From assembly GCF_900114915.1 (NCBI RefSeq), contig NZ_FOUS01000005.1, forward strand, positions 252,723 through 316,722: a DNA stretch of 64,000 nucleotides, read 5' to 3'. The position numbers and the translations under genes are program-made. This document shows positions 44,040 through 52,934 of the stretch, piece by piece. Every line of letters starts with the position of its first letter. The first letter of the stretch is position 1. This DNA comes from Bradyrhizobium sp. Rc3b. GTDB taxonomy: Bacteria > Pseudomonadota > Alphaproteobacteria > Rhizobiales > Xanthobacteraceae. The notes under the pieces were generated by a model. The model did no database searches and was not told the DNA's origin. It saw nothing but the letters and a program-made list of their open reading frames with translations.

Positions 44040-44606
44040 ATTCTTGCGAAGCTGATTCAAAACGCTTATGTGCGCTCTTGCCCAATTTCGCACGTGCCTG
44101 TGGTCGTGTGTCAGTCGGTAGGTATCCGGACAAGAGGCCGGACAGCCGCCAAGGGGTGAAGAAGCCGAGGGGCTCTTCGGAAGTGCGGAAGTCGGAAGAC
44201 GGAAGGTCGCAAGGCCTGAAGGTCGGACGAAGAAGCAAACCCGGAGCGTCCAGCATCTCTCTCAAAGAGATGCCTTGTCGAAGGTGACTTCGCTCTTTGC
44301 AACCGTGACTGGCAGCCGGAGGCGAACCGGCGCACCCCGCTCTCAACGGGGGACGCGACTTAAAGCAACGACGGATCGGGCTTTTTTGGTCTCTACCGGC
44401 ATTCCAACGCCGGCGCGGGCTACTGAAAAGGCTTGTCCTTCATTGCCAGGTGTGCGGGCGGGAAATTCCCAACCAATCCACGGCAGCACAATTCGGTCTA
44501 GGGGTCTTTGCCCTGTCGCGTCTCCATCGTGCGGCAGCGGCGTAGCACCCTCGTCCGAGAACCACTTTGAACGAGCTCCGTCGCTGGGGCCGCTTTGGAG
44601 AGTGCT
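44040..44606 (+). promoter_or_regulatory. structured 5' leader of ornithine decarboxylase (speF-type element)
   Basis: The 690-bp gap before speF lacks a credible ORF but is densely structured: CCGG...CCGG around 44126-44143, GCATCTCT/AGAGATGC near 44252-44273, GCCGG/CCGGC near 44313-44331, CCCCG/CGGGG near 44336-44352, and a U-run at about 44381. A long conserved RNA leader, the speF motif, is known before this gene in alphaproteobacteria. The position and the ACAAGAGGCCGGACAGCCGCC block fit it. The polyamine response is inferred. Confidence 0.6.
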
Positions 44607-45749
44607 ATGACCGAACGTATCCAGGAATTCCTGCGCAACCGCCGCAAGGATGGCCTCGACACCGAGCCGTGCCTCGTCGTCGACCTCGAGGTCGTGCGCG
44701 ACAATTACCAGACCTTCGCCAAGGCGCTGCCCGACAGCCGCGTGTTCTACGCCGTCAAGGCGAACCCGGCACCGGAAGTGCTGGCGCTGCTGGCATCCAT
44801 GGGCTCCTGCTTCGACACCGCGACGGTCGCCGAGATCGAGATGGCGCTGGCCGCGGGTGCGACGCCCGACCGCATCTCCTTCGGCAACACGATCAAGAAG
44901 GAGCGCGACATCGCGCGCGCCTTCGCGCTCGGCATCCGGCTGTTCGCCGTGGATTGCGCCGCCGAAGTCGAGAAGGTCGCCCGTGCCGCACCCGGCGCGA
45001 AGGTGTTCTGCCGCATCCTCTATGACTGCGCCGGCGCCGAGTGGCCGCTGTCGCGCAAGTTCGGCTGCGACCCGGAAATGGCCGTCGAGGTGCTCGACGT
45101 TGCCAAGCGCCTGGGCCTGGAGCCGTGCGGCATCTCGTTCCATGTCGGCTCGCAGCAGCGCAAGGTGAAGGCGTGGGACCGTGCGCTGGCGATGGCCTCG
45201 CAGGTGTTCCGCGACTGCGCCGAGCGCGGCATCAACCTGTCCATGGTCAACATGGGCGGCGGCTTTCCGACCAAGTACCTGAAGGACGTGCCGCCGGTCG
45301 TGACCTACGGCCGCTCGATCTTCCGCGCGCTGCGCAAGCACTTCGGCAACCAGATTCCGGAGACCATCATCGAGCCGGGCCGCGGCATGGTGGGCAACGC
45401 CGGCATCATCGAATCCGAGGTCGTGCTCATCTCGAAGAAGAGCGACGAGGACGAGGTGCGCTGGGTCTATCTGGACATCGGCAAGTTCGGCGGTCTCGCC
45501 GAGACGATGGACGAGTCGATCCGCTACGCCATCCGTACCCGTCATGACGGCGCGGACATGACGCCGTGCGTGCTCGCGGGTCCGACCTGCGACAGCGCCG
45601 ACGTGCTGTACGAGAAGAGCCCGTATCCGCTCCCCGTCACGCTCGAGATCGGCGACAAGGTGCTGATCGAAGGCACCGGGGCCTATACGTCGACCTACTC
45701 GTCGGTGGCGTTCAACGGCATCCCGCCGCTGCGGACGTACCATATCTGA
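44607..45749 (+). CDS. speF: ornithine decarboxylase (fold III, PLP-dependent)
   Basis: A 380-residue alanine-racemase-fold decarboxylase. The PLP lysine is Lys51 (FYAVKANP), followed by the HVGSQ strand, GGGFP phosphate loop and EPGRGMVG. Cys328 (GPTCDSAD) acts from the partner subunit. It converts ornithine to putrescine; related enzymes also accept lysine. ATG 44607 has GGAG 8 bp upstream; a second in-frame ATG 12 bp before is less likely. First gene of the polyamine cluster. Confidence 0.93.
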   Translation: MTERIQEFLRNRRKDGLDTEPCLVVDLEVVRDNYQTFAKALPDSRVFYAVKANPAPEVLALLASMGSCFDTATVAEIEMALAAGATPDRISFGNTIKKERDIARAFALGIRLFAVDCAAEVEKVARAAPGAKVFCRILYDCAGAEWPLSRKFGCDPEMAVEVLDVAKRLGLEPCGISFHVGSQQRKVKAWDRALAMASQVFRDCAERGINLSMVNMGGGFPTKYLKDVPPVVTYGRSIFRALRKHFGNQIPETIIEPGRGMVGNAGIIESEVVLISKKSDEDEVRWVYLDIGKFGGLAETMDESIRYAIRTRHDGADMTPCVLAGPTCDSADVLYEKSPYPLPVTLEIGDKVLIEGTGAYTSTYSSVAFNGIPPLRTYHI

Positions 45750-45779
45750 TCCGCCTCTTTCTCTGAGGCCTGACGAACC

Positions 45780-45806
45780 CGGGAGCCGGCTTGCCGGCTC
45801 CTCCCT
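45780..45806. terminator. possible terminator hairpin after speF
   Basis: GGAGCCGGC-tt-GCCGGCTCC, a 9-bp stem, 30 bp after the speF stop. No T-run follows, so it could be a pause, an mRNA-stabilising hairpin or a weak terminator within the cluster. Confidence 0.4.
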
Positions 45807-45878
45807 GACAGTTCGATCTGACGACGTCTTGGACAGGCGTGCTGCGCGCACGCCGGTTCAAGCGGGGACTGACGCGCC

Positions 45879-46466
45879 ATGACTGCTTTTCGGAAGCCAC
45901 AGATCGCCCTCACCTCGAAAGCCGCTCCGTTCGCGATCCGTGCGGAACGTGCTGTCGACGTCGCCGCCCGTGAAGCGCTGCTGGATGCCTGCTTTGGCGA
46001 GAACCGCCATGACCGCACCTGCCAGCGCCTGCGCGACGGACGCGCGCCCGCCACAGGCCTTGCCCTGTCGGCGGTGCGCGAGGGCAAGCTCGTGGGAACC
46101 GTGCGGCTGTGGCACGTCAGCGCCGGAGGCAGGCCCGCTCTGGTCCTCGGACCGCTGGCGGTGGACCCTGCCTGCCGCGAGCTCGGGATCGGCGCCGCGC
46201 TGATGCATCAAGCGCTGGCCGCCGCCCGAGCGCGCGGGCATGAAGCCGTCATCCTGCTCGGCGATGCCCCCTATTATGCCCGCTTCGGCTTCTCGGGCGA
46301 GAAGACCGGCGCGCTGGCGCTGCCCGGCCCGTTCGAGCGCGACCGGCTGCTCGCGATCGAATTCCAGGCGGGTGCGCTCGATGGCGCCGAGGGGATGATC
46401 GTCCCGACCGGCGCGCCCCTGTCCAAACGGAGGATCCTTCGCGCCCTCCATGCGCACGCGGCCTGA
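45879..46466 (+). CDS. GNAT family N-acetyltransferase (YhbS-like)
   Basis: A 195-residue acetyltransferase: LALSAVREGKLVGTVRLWHV, LVLGPLAVDPACRELGIGAALM (acetyl-CoA loop, with R/Q-x-x-G-x-G/A degenerate to RELGIGAA) and HEAVILLGDAPYYARFGF. The YhbS type is suggested by GDAPYYARFGF. The substrate is unknown; location between ornithine decarboxylase and homospermidine synthase makes a polyamine or amino acid a reasonable guess. Start ATG 45879. Confidence 0.85.
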   Translation: MTAFRKPQIALTSKAAPFAIRAERAVDVAAREALLDACFGENRHDRTCQRLRDGRAPATGLALSAVREGKLVGTVRLWHVSAGGRPALVLGPLAVDPACRELGIGAALMHQALAAARARGHEAVILLGDAPYYARFGFSGEKTGALALPGPFERDRLLAIEFQAGALDGAEGMIVPTGAPLSKRRILRALHAHAA

Positions 46467-46612
46467 GGGATTGCCATGATGGCGACGACCGAAGCCGCGT
46501 AAAGCGGCAACGCTTGGCTGCGCCGTCCTGACGCCTGATCTTTCGGGGTTGCGCAGGCTCGAGAAACGCCCTTTAACCCCGCGAAACACGCCTTTCAGTC
46601 GAGGTCCGAAGC

Positions 46613-47002
46613 ATGTCCCGTCGCCTCATCTCCACCGGCTCTCCCCTCGAGAAGACCGTCGGCTACAGCCGCGCCGTGATCGACGGCGATTTCGCCTTCG
46701 TCGCGGGAACCACGGGCTATGACTACACCACGATGACGATGCCGGCCGATGTCACGAGCCAGTCACGCAACTGCTTCAAGACCATCGAAGCTGTCCTGAA
46801 AGAGGGCGGATTCGAGATGGCCGATATTGTCCGTGCGACCTACTACGTCACCGACGCCAGCTACATCGACGCCCACTTCGCCGTCTGCGGCGAGGTCCTC
46901 GGTGACATCAGGCCGGCGGCGACGTTGCTGGTCGTCAGCGCCCTCGCCAAGCCCGAGATGAAGGTCGAGATCGAAGTCACCGCCAAGCGCCGCAGCGTCT
47001 GA
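46613..47002 (+). CDS. RidA family protein in the polyamine cluster
   Basis: A 129-residue RidA homologue: FVAGTTGYDYTTMTMP, SRNCFKTIEAVLKEGGFEMADIVRATYYVTD, and the C-terminal PAATLLVVSALAKPEMKVEIEVTA. The Arg and Glu of the RidA pocket are replaced partly (PAATLL instead of PARTT), which places it in a non-canonical RidA subgroup. It could handle imines or enamines generated near PLP enzymes such as ornithine decarboxylase or the aldehyde/imine step of homospermidine synthesis. Confidence 0.88.
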   Translation: MSRRLISTGSPLEKTVGYSRAVIDGDFAFVAGTTGYDYTTMTMPADVTSQSRNCFKTIEAVLKEGGFEMADIVRATYYVTDASYIDAHFAVCGEVLGDIRPAATLLVVSALAKPEMKVEIEVTAKRRSV

Positions 47003-47070
47003 CAAGCGCCGCAGCGCCTGATCCACCCCTCACCATTTGTTTGCCAGCACGTTCCGGAGAAAACCATCCC

Positions 47071-48513
47071 ATGAGCCCCGCCTCGCAGATCTACGCGAAG
47101 ATCACCGGTCCCATCGTCATGGTCGGCTTCGGCTCCATCGGCAAAGGCACGTTGCCGCTGATCGAGCGGCATCTCGACTACGACAAGTCCCGCGTCACCG
47201 TGATTGATCCCAAGGACGAGGGCCGCAAGGCGCATTGCGAAAAGCACAATGTGCGCTTCATCCAGAAGGCCGTGACCCGGGACAATTACCGCGAGTTGCT
47301 GACCCCGCTGCTGACCGAAGGCGGCGGCCAGGGCTTTTGCGTCAATCTATCGGTCGACACTGGCTCCACCGACATCATGGAGCTCTGCAACGAGCTCGGC
47401 GCGCTCTACATCGACACCGTCAACGAGCCCTGGCTAGGCTTCTATTTCGACTCCTCGAAGGGTCCGGAAGCGCGCTCCAATTACGCCCTGCGCGAAGCCA
47501 CGCTGGCGGCCAAGCGCGCGCGTCCCGCGGGCTCGACCACGGCGGTCTCCTGCTGCGGCGCCAATCCCGGTATGGTCTCCTTTTTCGTCAAGCAGGCGCT
47601 CCTCAACGTCGCCGCCGATCTGAAGCTCAATGCCCCCAAGCCGAAGACCAAGGCCGAATGGGCGGATTTGATGCGGCAGGCCGGCATCAAGGGCATTCAC
47701 ATTGCCGAACGCGACACCCAGCGCTCGAAGAAGCCGAAAGAGCCCGACGTGTTCGTCAACACTTGGTCGGTCGAAGGCTTCCTGTCGGAAGGCGTGCAGC
47801 CGTCAGAGCTCGGCTGGGGCACCCATGAAAAATGGATGCCCGAGAACGCGCGGACCCACGAAGCTGGCTGCGGCGCTGCCATCTACCTGATGCAGCCCGG
47901 CGCCAACACGCGCGTGCGCACCTGGTGCCCGACCCGCGGCGCGCAATATGGCTTCCTCGTCACCCACAACGAGTCGATCTCGATCGCCGACTACTTCACG
48001 GTGCGCGACGCATCGGGCAAGGCGATCTACCGGCCGACCTGCCACTATGCCTATCACCCCGCCGACGATGCCGTGCTGTCACTGCACGAGATGTTCGGCC
48101 GCGCCGCGAAGATGCAGGAGAAGCACCACATCCTCGACGAGAACGAGATCGTGGACGGCATCGACGAACTCGGCGTGCTGCTGTTCGGCCACGACAACAA
48201 TGCCTACTGGTACGGCTCGCAGCTCTCCATCGAAGAGACCCGCGCGCTCGCACCCTATCAGAATGCCACCGGCCTGCAGGTGACCTCTGCCGTGCTCGGC
48301 GGCATGGTGTGGGCGCTGGAGAACCCGAAGGAAGGCATCGTCGAAGCCGACGAGATGGATTTCGATCGCCTGTTGGAAATCCAGCTGCCCTATCTCGGCC
48401 CAGTGAAGGGGTTCTACACCGACTGGACGCCGCTGACGGATCGTCCGGGACTGTTTCCGGAAGACATCGACACCAGCGATCCCTGGCAGTTCAAGAACAT
48501 TCTGGTGCGCTGA
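47071..48513 (+). CDS. hss: homospermidine synthase
   Basis: A 480-residue NAD-dependent enzyme: the Rossmann start GPIVMVGFGSIGKGTLPLI, VIDPKDEGRKAH, CVNLSVDTGSTDIMELC, GANPGMVSFFVKQALL and the long C-terminal catalytic domain. It joins two putrescines (or putrescine with spermidine) to make sym-homospermidine, the main polyamine of rhizobia. It uses the product of the speF gene just upstream. ATG 47071 has GGAGA about 10 bp upstream. Confidence 0.95.
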   Translation: MSPASQIYAKITGPIVMVGFGSIGKGTLPLIERHLDYDKSRVTVIDPKDEGRKAHCEKHNVRFIQKAVTRDNYRELLTPLLTEGGGQGFCVNLSVDTGSTDIMELCNELGALYIDTVNEPWLGFYFDSSKGPEARSNYALREATLAAKRARPAGSTTAVSCCGANPGMVSFFVKQALLNVAADLKLNAPKPKTKAEWADLMRQAGIKGIHIAERDTQRSKKPKEPDVFVNTWSVEGFLSEGVQPSELGWGTHEKWMPENARTHEAGCGAAIYLMQPGANTRVRTWCPTRGAQYGFLVTHNESISIADYFTVRDASGKAIYRPTCHYAYHPADDAVLSLHEMFGRAAKMQEKHHILDENEIVDGIDELGVLLFGHDNNAYWYGSQLSIEETRALAPYQNATGLQVTSAVLGGMVWALENPKEGIVEADEMDFDRLLEIQLPYLGPVKGFYTDWTPLTDRPGLFPEDIDTSDPWQFKNILVR

Positions 48514-48541
48514 GGGGCGCGGGCTTCGGCCCCACCACAGC

Positions 48542-48645
48542 TGTCATGCCCCGCGAAGGCGGGGCATCCAGTACGCCGCGGCGTCTCGGTTCAATCACTA
48601 CGGTCTCTGAAAATACTGGATCGTCCGCCTTCGCGGACGATGACA
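48542..48645. repeat. intergenic palindromic repeat, TGTCATGCCCC family
   Basis: Outer arms TGTCATGCCCCGCGAAGGCG and CGTCCGCCTTCGCGGACGATGACA, inner CATCCAGTA / TACTGGATC. It has the same design as 31055-31158. Confidence 0.8.
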
Positions 48646-48664
48646 CCGTTGGTCTATCAGACAG

Positions 48665-48994
48665 CTACTTCTTCTCGATCGGCGGCGCGATCTTCTCGGC
48701 CGGTGCCGGCGGCAGTGCCGGCTTGGTCGCCGCGCCTTGTGTCTGCGGCTCAGGCCGCGCCGGCTCGGGGGCCGGCGTGGTCGGCCGGTCGCCGCCCGGC
48801 TTGGCTTCCGCGGGCACCTTGCTCTGCTCGTCAGAGGGCGTGCCCTGAAGCGGCGGTGTCGCCTGCGCCAGCTGCATCCGGCTCTCGGCGCGGATCTGCG
48901 CGATCGATATGCCCGATATAACGACACCTGCTGCGAACAGCGAACAGGCGATCAGAAGGTCGAGTTTCAGTCTGCGCTTGTCATTGACTGTCAT
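48665..48994 (-). CDS. single-pass membrane protein with Pro-rich tail
   Basis: A 109-residue hypothetical protein: short basic N-terminus (MTVNDKRRLKLD), one transmembrane segment (LLIACSLFAAGVVISGISIA) and a Pro/Ala/Lys-rich C-terminal region likely to be disordered and periplasmic. ATG 48994. No family recognised. Same strand as the MgtC gene 100 bp upstream. Confidence 0.55.
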   Translation of the reverse strand: MTVNDKRRLKLDLLIACSLFAAGVVISGISIAQIRAESRMQLAQATPPLQGTPSDEQSKVPAEAKPGGDRPTTPAPEPARPEPQTQGAATKPALPPAPAEKIAPPIEKK

Positions 48995-49093
48995 GTCGAT
49001 CACCGCCTTTGTCCGCGGGATCAACGAAATTGCCCGACCAGGGTTCCGTTCCCGGCGAGGGGGAACTGCAGCCTGCGCGCCAAAACGCCGCGC

Positions 49094-49810
49094 TCACTCC
49101 GTCGTGCTGACTTCCCACGTCGCGTGGCGGACGCCGGGCAGATGCTGGAGATCGGTCGCCGCCGCGTTCAGCTCGTTCGGGTCGACCGCGCTGGCGACCA
49201 GCTTGGCGACAATCTCCAGCATATCCTCGCCGAGCTCGACGACCTCGATACCCGCCACCGGATATTTCGCACCTTCGAGCTTGTCGACGAGGCGGTCGCG
49301 CATGTCGGGCAGTGCGTCGGCGGCGACCGCGAGCTTGAAATAATAGGTCGCCTCCAGCGCCTTCTCGTTCAGCGGGATGCGGTTGATGGCGTTGACCAGG
49401 GGGCGCAGCATGGTGTTGCCGGCGATCACGAACACGGTCAGCGCTGCAGCCTGCGCGATCATATCGGCACCGGCGCAGGAGCCGACCGCGGCCGAAGCCC
49501 ATAGCGTCGCAGCGGTGTTGAGCCCGCGCACGTCCATGCCTTGCTTCATGATGACACCGGCGCCGAGGAAGCCGATGCCCGAGACGACATAGGCGATGAC
49601 CCGCACCGCGCCGTCGGCGCCGTCCAGCTGCATGGCGAGATCGACGAAGGCGGCCGCGCCGACCGCGACCAGCACATTGGTGCGCAGGCCCGCGGTACGC
49701 TGGCGATATTGCCGCTCGGCACCGATCAGCGTGCCCAGCACGAAGGCCGTGGTCAGGCTGACCAGCGTGTCGAGGAAATCAGCAAGCTGGAAGGTCGTCA
49801 GAAATCGCAT
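49094..49810 (-). CDS. MgtC/SapB family membrane protein
   Basis: A 238-residue protein: four to five hydrophobic segments with FVLGTLIGAERQYRQRTAGLRTN and YVVSGIGFLGAGVIMKQGMDVRGLNTAATLWASAAVGSCAG in short matching blocks (the GERQ and LRT-N MgtC signatures). A C-terminal soluble ACT-like domain follows. MgtC proteins support growth at low magnesium and modulate ATP synthase or phosphate uptake. ATG 49810 was chosen; the upstream in-frame codons belong to the repeat at 49825. Confidence 0.9.
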   Translation of the reverse strand: MRFLTTFQLADFLDTLVSLTTAFVLGTLIGAERQYRQRTAGLRTNVLVAVGAAAFVDLAMQLDGADGAVRVIAYVVSGIGFLGAGVIMKQGMDVRGLNTAATLWASAAVGSCAGADMIAQAAALTVFVIAGNTMLRPLVNAINRIPLNEKALEATYYFKLAVAADALPDMRDRLVDKLEGAKYPVAGIEVVELGEDMLEIVAKLVASAVDPNELNAAATDLQHLPGVRHATWEVSTTE

Positions 49811-49824
49811 GAATGTCAGCCGCG

Positions 49825-49926
49825 GTAGGGTGGGCAAAGGCGCGCTCTTCGCGCGACGTGCCCATCACTTTTGCTTCGCTGAGAGAAATCGTGGGCACGA
49901 CGCAAGGGCGCCTTTGCCCACCCTAC
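49825..49926. repeat. intergenic palindromic repeat, GTAGGGTGGGC family
   Basis: Perfect 19-bp terminal inverted repeats (GTAGGGTGGGCAAAGGCGC and its complement) enclosing inner GTGCCCA / TGGGCAC. It is the second copy of the element at 14504. Confidence 0.8.
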
Positions 49927-49944
49927 GGCCGGAACCATGACGAA

Positions 49945-50967
49945 TTAAAGCTCGAGAAGCCCGCCGTCCCCATTTTCATCGGCGAAAGCGAGCAGCGTGC
50001 CTTTCGCATTCCAGGCGATCGCTGCGACAGGGGGCGTGCCGTTGCGGCGGACCAGGATCTCGGCGCCATCCTCCAGCCGCACCATCAGCACGGTGCCGTC
50101 GCTGTAGCCGGCGGCGAGGATGTCGTTCTTCGGATGGCAGGCGACCACCGACACCCGCGCCTGCAGCGGCGCGAGCATCGCGGGCTCCTTGCCCATCGGG
50201 CCATCCTTGCTGGCGAACGGCCAAATGATGACGGTGTCGGCGCCCGAGGTCGCGAGCCCCTTGCCGCCCGCGCTCCAGGACATCGAGCGGACGCGGCCGG
50301 GATAGCCGGTCATCCGCATATGCCTGTTGTCGGCAAGCCGCCAGCCATGCAGCGCCGCCTCGTGCATGGTGGTGACCAGGAATTTGTTGTCCGGGCTGAA
50401 GGTGACGCCGAGATGCGAGCCGGCCCAGGGCAGGAATTCGGCTGATCCCGCCATGTTCGGAAACCACAGCGTCGCGCCATTGTAATGGGCGATTGCGAGC
50501 CGGAGTCCCTTGGGCGCGAACGCAAGCCCACCGACGGTCGAGGGCACCTCGAGCGACTTCTCTTCGGACTTGCCGCTCTTGACGAAAGCCGTCTTGCCGG
50601 CCGACCAGGCGTAGGAGCCGTCCGCGTGCAGCGCCACCGCATCGATCCAGCGTCGCTTGGGATCGGTGGCGAGCAGCGTCACCTCGCCCTTGGCGTCGAG
50701 CGAGACGACCTTGCCGTCGTCGCCGCCCATCACCAGGCGCTTGCCGTCGCAAGCGGTGGAGAGAATGCCGCCGCTGTGAACAGTGACCGTGCTGATCTTA
50801 CCCTTGTCATCGACGAACGCGACATTCTCCTCGCCGCCGACGAAGGCGGCGCGATCCCTGAGGAAATGCACCGAGGTCACGCCCATGCCGAGCGTAACAG
50901 GCTTGACGCGATCGGTGACGGAGACGATCGAGGCGGAATCGGGGGCCGGCGAAAACTCTTTCATCAC
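49945..50967 (-). CDS. WD40-repeat protein coupled to a CobW-type GTPase
   Basis: A 340-residue protein of repeated ~40-residue beta-propeller blades, with recognisable blade ends at DGKRLVMGGDDGKVVSLDAKG, LGVTFSPDNKFLVTTMHEAALHGW, SMSWSAGGKGLATSGADTVIIWPF and AAGYSDGTVLMVRL. No enzymatic motif or signal peptide, so probably a cytoplasmic scaffold. Its start codon overlaps the GTPase stop (ATGATGA), indicating translational coupling. The pairing suggests it works with the metallochaperone; no function is established. Confidence 0.88.
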   Translation of the reverse strand: MMKEFSPAPDSASIVSVTDRVKPVTLGMGVTSVHFLRDRAAFVGGEENVAFVDDKGKISTVTVHSGGILSTACDGKRLVMGGDDGKVVSLDAKGEVTLLATDPKRRWIDAVALHADGSYAWSAGKTAFVKSGKSEEKSLEVPSTVGGLAFAPKGLRLAIAHYNGATLWFPNMAGSAEFLPWAGSHLGVTFSPDNKFLVTTMHEAALHGWRLADNRHMRMTGYPGRVRSMSWSAGGKGLATSGADTVIIWPFASKDGPMGKEPAMLAPLQARVSVVACHPKNDILAAGYSDGTVLMVRLEDGAEILVRRNGTPPVAAIAWNAKGTLLAFADENGDGGLLEL

Positions 50968-52010
50968 GAGACGATGCAGCTCTCAAAACCCTTGCGGATG
51001 GTTTCTTCCGGCAATTCGCGACCGATGAAGACGAGGCGGCTCTCGCGCGGCTCGCCCTCCTTCCACTTCCGCTGGTGGTCACCCTCCAGCATCATGTGGA
51101 CGCCCTGGAAGACGTAGCGGTCGTCGTCGTCGTGGAAGGCGAGGATGCCCTTGGAGCGCAGGATCTTGCCGCCCTCGACCTGCACCAAATTCTGCAGCCA
51201 GGGCATGAACACGTTCGGATCGAGCGGCTTGTCGGTCTTGAGCGACAGCGACTGCATGTCCTCGTCGTGATAGTGCTTCAGGCCGTGACCGTGATCATGG
51301 TGGTGGTGATCGTGGCCGTGATGGTGGTGATCATGGTCGTGGTCATGATCGTCGGCCTCCAGGAAGTCCGGCTCGATGTCGAGGATGCGGTCGAGATCGA
51401 AGGCGCCGCGGTCGAGCACGTCGGCCAGGGCCACCGAGCAGCGCTCGGTGCGGTGGAGTTTCGCATAGGGATTGATGCCGCGGATGCGGGCTTCGACCTC
51501 GGCAAGCTCGCCCTTGCTGACGAGATCGGTCTTGTTCAGCACGATGACGTCGGCAAAGGCGATCTGGTTCTTGGCCTCGGGCGCGTCCTTGAGCCGATCG
51601 GACAGCCATTTGGCGTCGGCCACCGTGACCACGGCATCGAGCCGCGCATTCTTCTGCACGTCCTCGTCGACGAAGAAGGTCTGGGCGACCGGCGCCGGAT
51701 CGGCAAGGCCGGTGGTCTCGACGATGATGGCGTCGAACTTGCCCTTGCGCTTCATCAGGCCGTCCATGATGCGCACGAGGTCACCGCGCACGGTGCAGCA
51801 GATGCAGCCATTATTCATCTCGAACACTTCCTCATCGGCGCCGATGATGAGGTCGTTGTCGATGCCGATCTCGCCGAATTCGTTGACGATGACGGCGTAT
51901 TTCTTACCGTGATTCTCCGACAGGATGCGGTTCAGGAGCGTGGTCTTGCCGGCACCGAGATAGCCGGTCAGGACGGTCACGGGAATTTTCTGAGAGGTCG
52001 CTTCAGACAT
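50964..52010 (-). CDS. CobW/ZNG-type zinc metallochaperone GTPase
   Basis: A 348-residue G3E GTPase: P-loop LTGYLGAGKTTLL, the metal-binding CICC motif (NNGCICCTVRGD), IIVETTGLADP, the base motif VLNKTD, a His/Asp-rich loop (~225-250) and a C-terminal CobW_C domain. Such proteins pass zinc to client enzymes when zinc is scarce. The location behind a zinc ABC importer and a Zur-like box supports zinc rather than cobalamin work. It lies 54 bp after the binding-protein gene, on the same strand. Confidence 0.93.
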   Translation of the reverse strand: MSEATSQKIPVTVLTGYLGAGKTTLLNRILSENHGKKYAVIVNEFGEIGIDNDLIIGADEEVFEMNNGCICCTVRGDLVRIMDGLMKRKGKFDAIIVETTGLADPAPVAQTFFVDEDVQKNARLDAVVTVADAKWLSDRLKDAPEAKNQIAFADVIVLNKTDLVSKGELAEVEARIRGINPYAKLHRTERCSVALADVLDRGAFDLDRILDIEPDFLEADDHDHDHDHHHHGHDHHHHDHGHGLKHYHDEDMQSLSLKTDKPLDPNVFMPWLQNLVQVEGGKILRSKGILAFHDDDDRYVFQGVHMMLEGDHQRKWKEGEPRESRLVFIGRELPEETIRKGFESCIVS

Positions 52011-52064
52011 AACAACTCCGGACTTCGGGCTTTTCGCGCGACGCGAGGCGGGGTGGCCCCTGCC

Positions 52065-52928
52065 CTAGTGGTCAAGCGCGCTGGTCAGCGCCTTTATATT
52101 GTGCCTGACCATATCAATGTAAGTGGGTGCAGGCCCCTTTTCGCCGGTCAAACCGTCCGAAATCAGGGTCCCGCCGACTTTTGAGCCGGTCTCGGCCGCG
52201 ATCCGCCGGATCAGCCGGTCGTCGCTGATATTTTCCAGGAACACGGCCGGTATTTTTTGGGCCTTGATCTGGCCGATGATGGCCGCGATGTCGCGTGCGC
52301 TCGGCTCGGTTTCGGTGGAGACCCCCAGGGGGGCGATGAACTGGATACCGTATTCGGCGGAAAAATAGCCGAAGGCGTCATGGGTCGAGATCACCTTGCG
52401 CCGCTCTGGCGGGATTTTCGCCACGGCCTCGCGGACCTCGCGGTCGAGCGTTTCGAGCTTTTCCAGATAGGCTTTTGCCTGGACCCGGAAGAACTCCGCA
52501 TCATCCGGGGCGGCCGCCGCCAGCGCATTGGCGATATCGGTCACGTAGACCTTGGCGTTGGGGACCGACTGCCAGGCGTGGGGGTCGGCGGCCGAACCGA
52601 GCTTCAGCGGCACGATGCCGGCGCTCGCGGTGACCACCACGGCCTTGCTCCCTGCGGACTGCACGAGACGCGGCAGCCAGCCCTCCAGCCCGAGCCCATT
52701 GACGATGACGAGCTTCGCCTCCGCGACCCGCTTCGCATCGGCTGGCGCCGGCGTGTAGACGTGGACGTCGCTGTCGGGGCCGACCAGCGTCGTAACGTTG
52801 GCCCGATCTCCCCCGACGTTACGGACGAAGTCGCCGAGGATCGAGAAGCTCGCAATGACGTTGAGCCGTTCCGCGGCCTGCAACGGCGAGGCGATGGTCA
52901 GCAAGGCAAGGAACAGAAGGAAGCGCAT
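52065..52928 (-). CDS. znuA: metal ABC transporter substrate-binding protein (ZnuA-like)
   Basis: A 287-residue periplasmic protein: signal peptide (LLFLALLTIASPLQA), LNVIASFSILGDFVRNVGGD, PDSDVHVYTPAPADAKRVAEA with the first His ligand, DPHAWQSVPNAKVYVTDIA with the second, STHDAFGYFSAEYGI with the third, and an Asp in DGLT. This is the cluster A-I binding-protein pattern. It lacks the His-rich loop of classical ZnuA; the His-rich peptide encoded at the operon start may substitute. Zinc is inferred from context; manganese cannot be excluded. Confidence 0.88.
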   Translation of the reverse strand: MRFLLFLALLTIASPLQAAERLNVIASFSILGDFVRNVGGDRANVTTLVGPDSDVHVYTPAPADAKRVAEAKLVIVNGLGLEGWLPRLVQSAGSKAVVVTASAGIVPLKLGSAADPHAWQSVPNAKVYVTDIANALAAAAPDDAEFFRVQAKAYLEKLETLDREVREAVAKIPPERRKVISTHDAFGYFSAEYGIQFIAPLGVSTETEPSARDIAAIIGQIKAQKIPAVFLENISDDRLIRRIAAETGSKVGGTLISDGLTGEKGPAPTYIDMVRHNIKALTSALDH

Positions 52929-52934
52929 CGCCCG

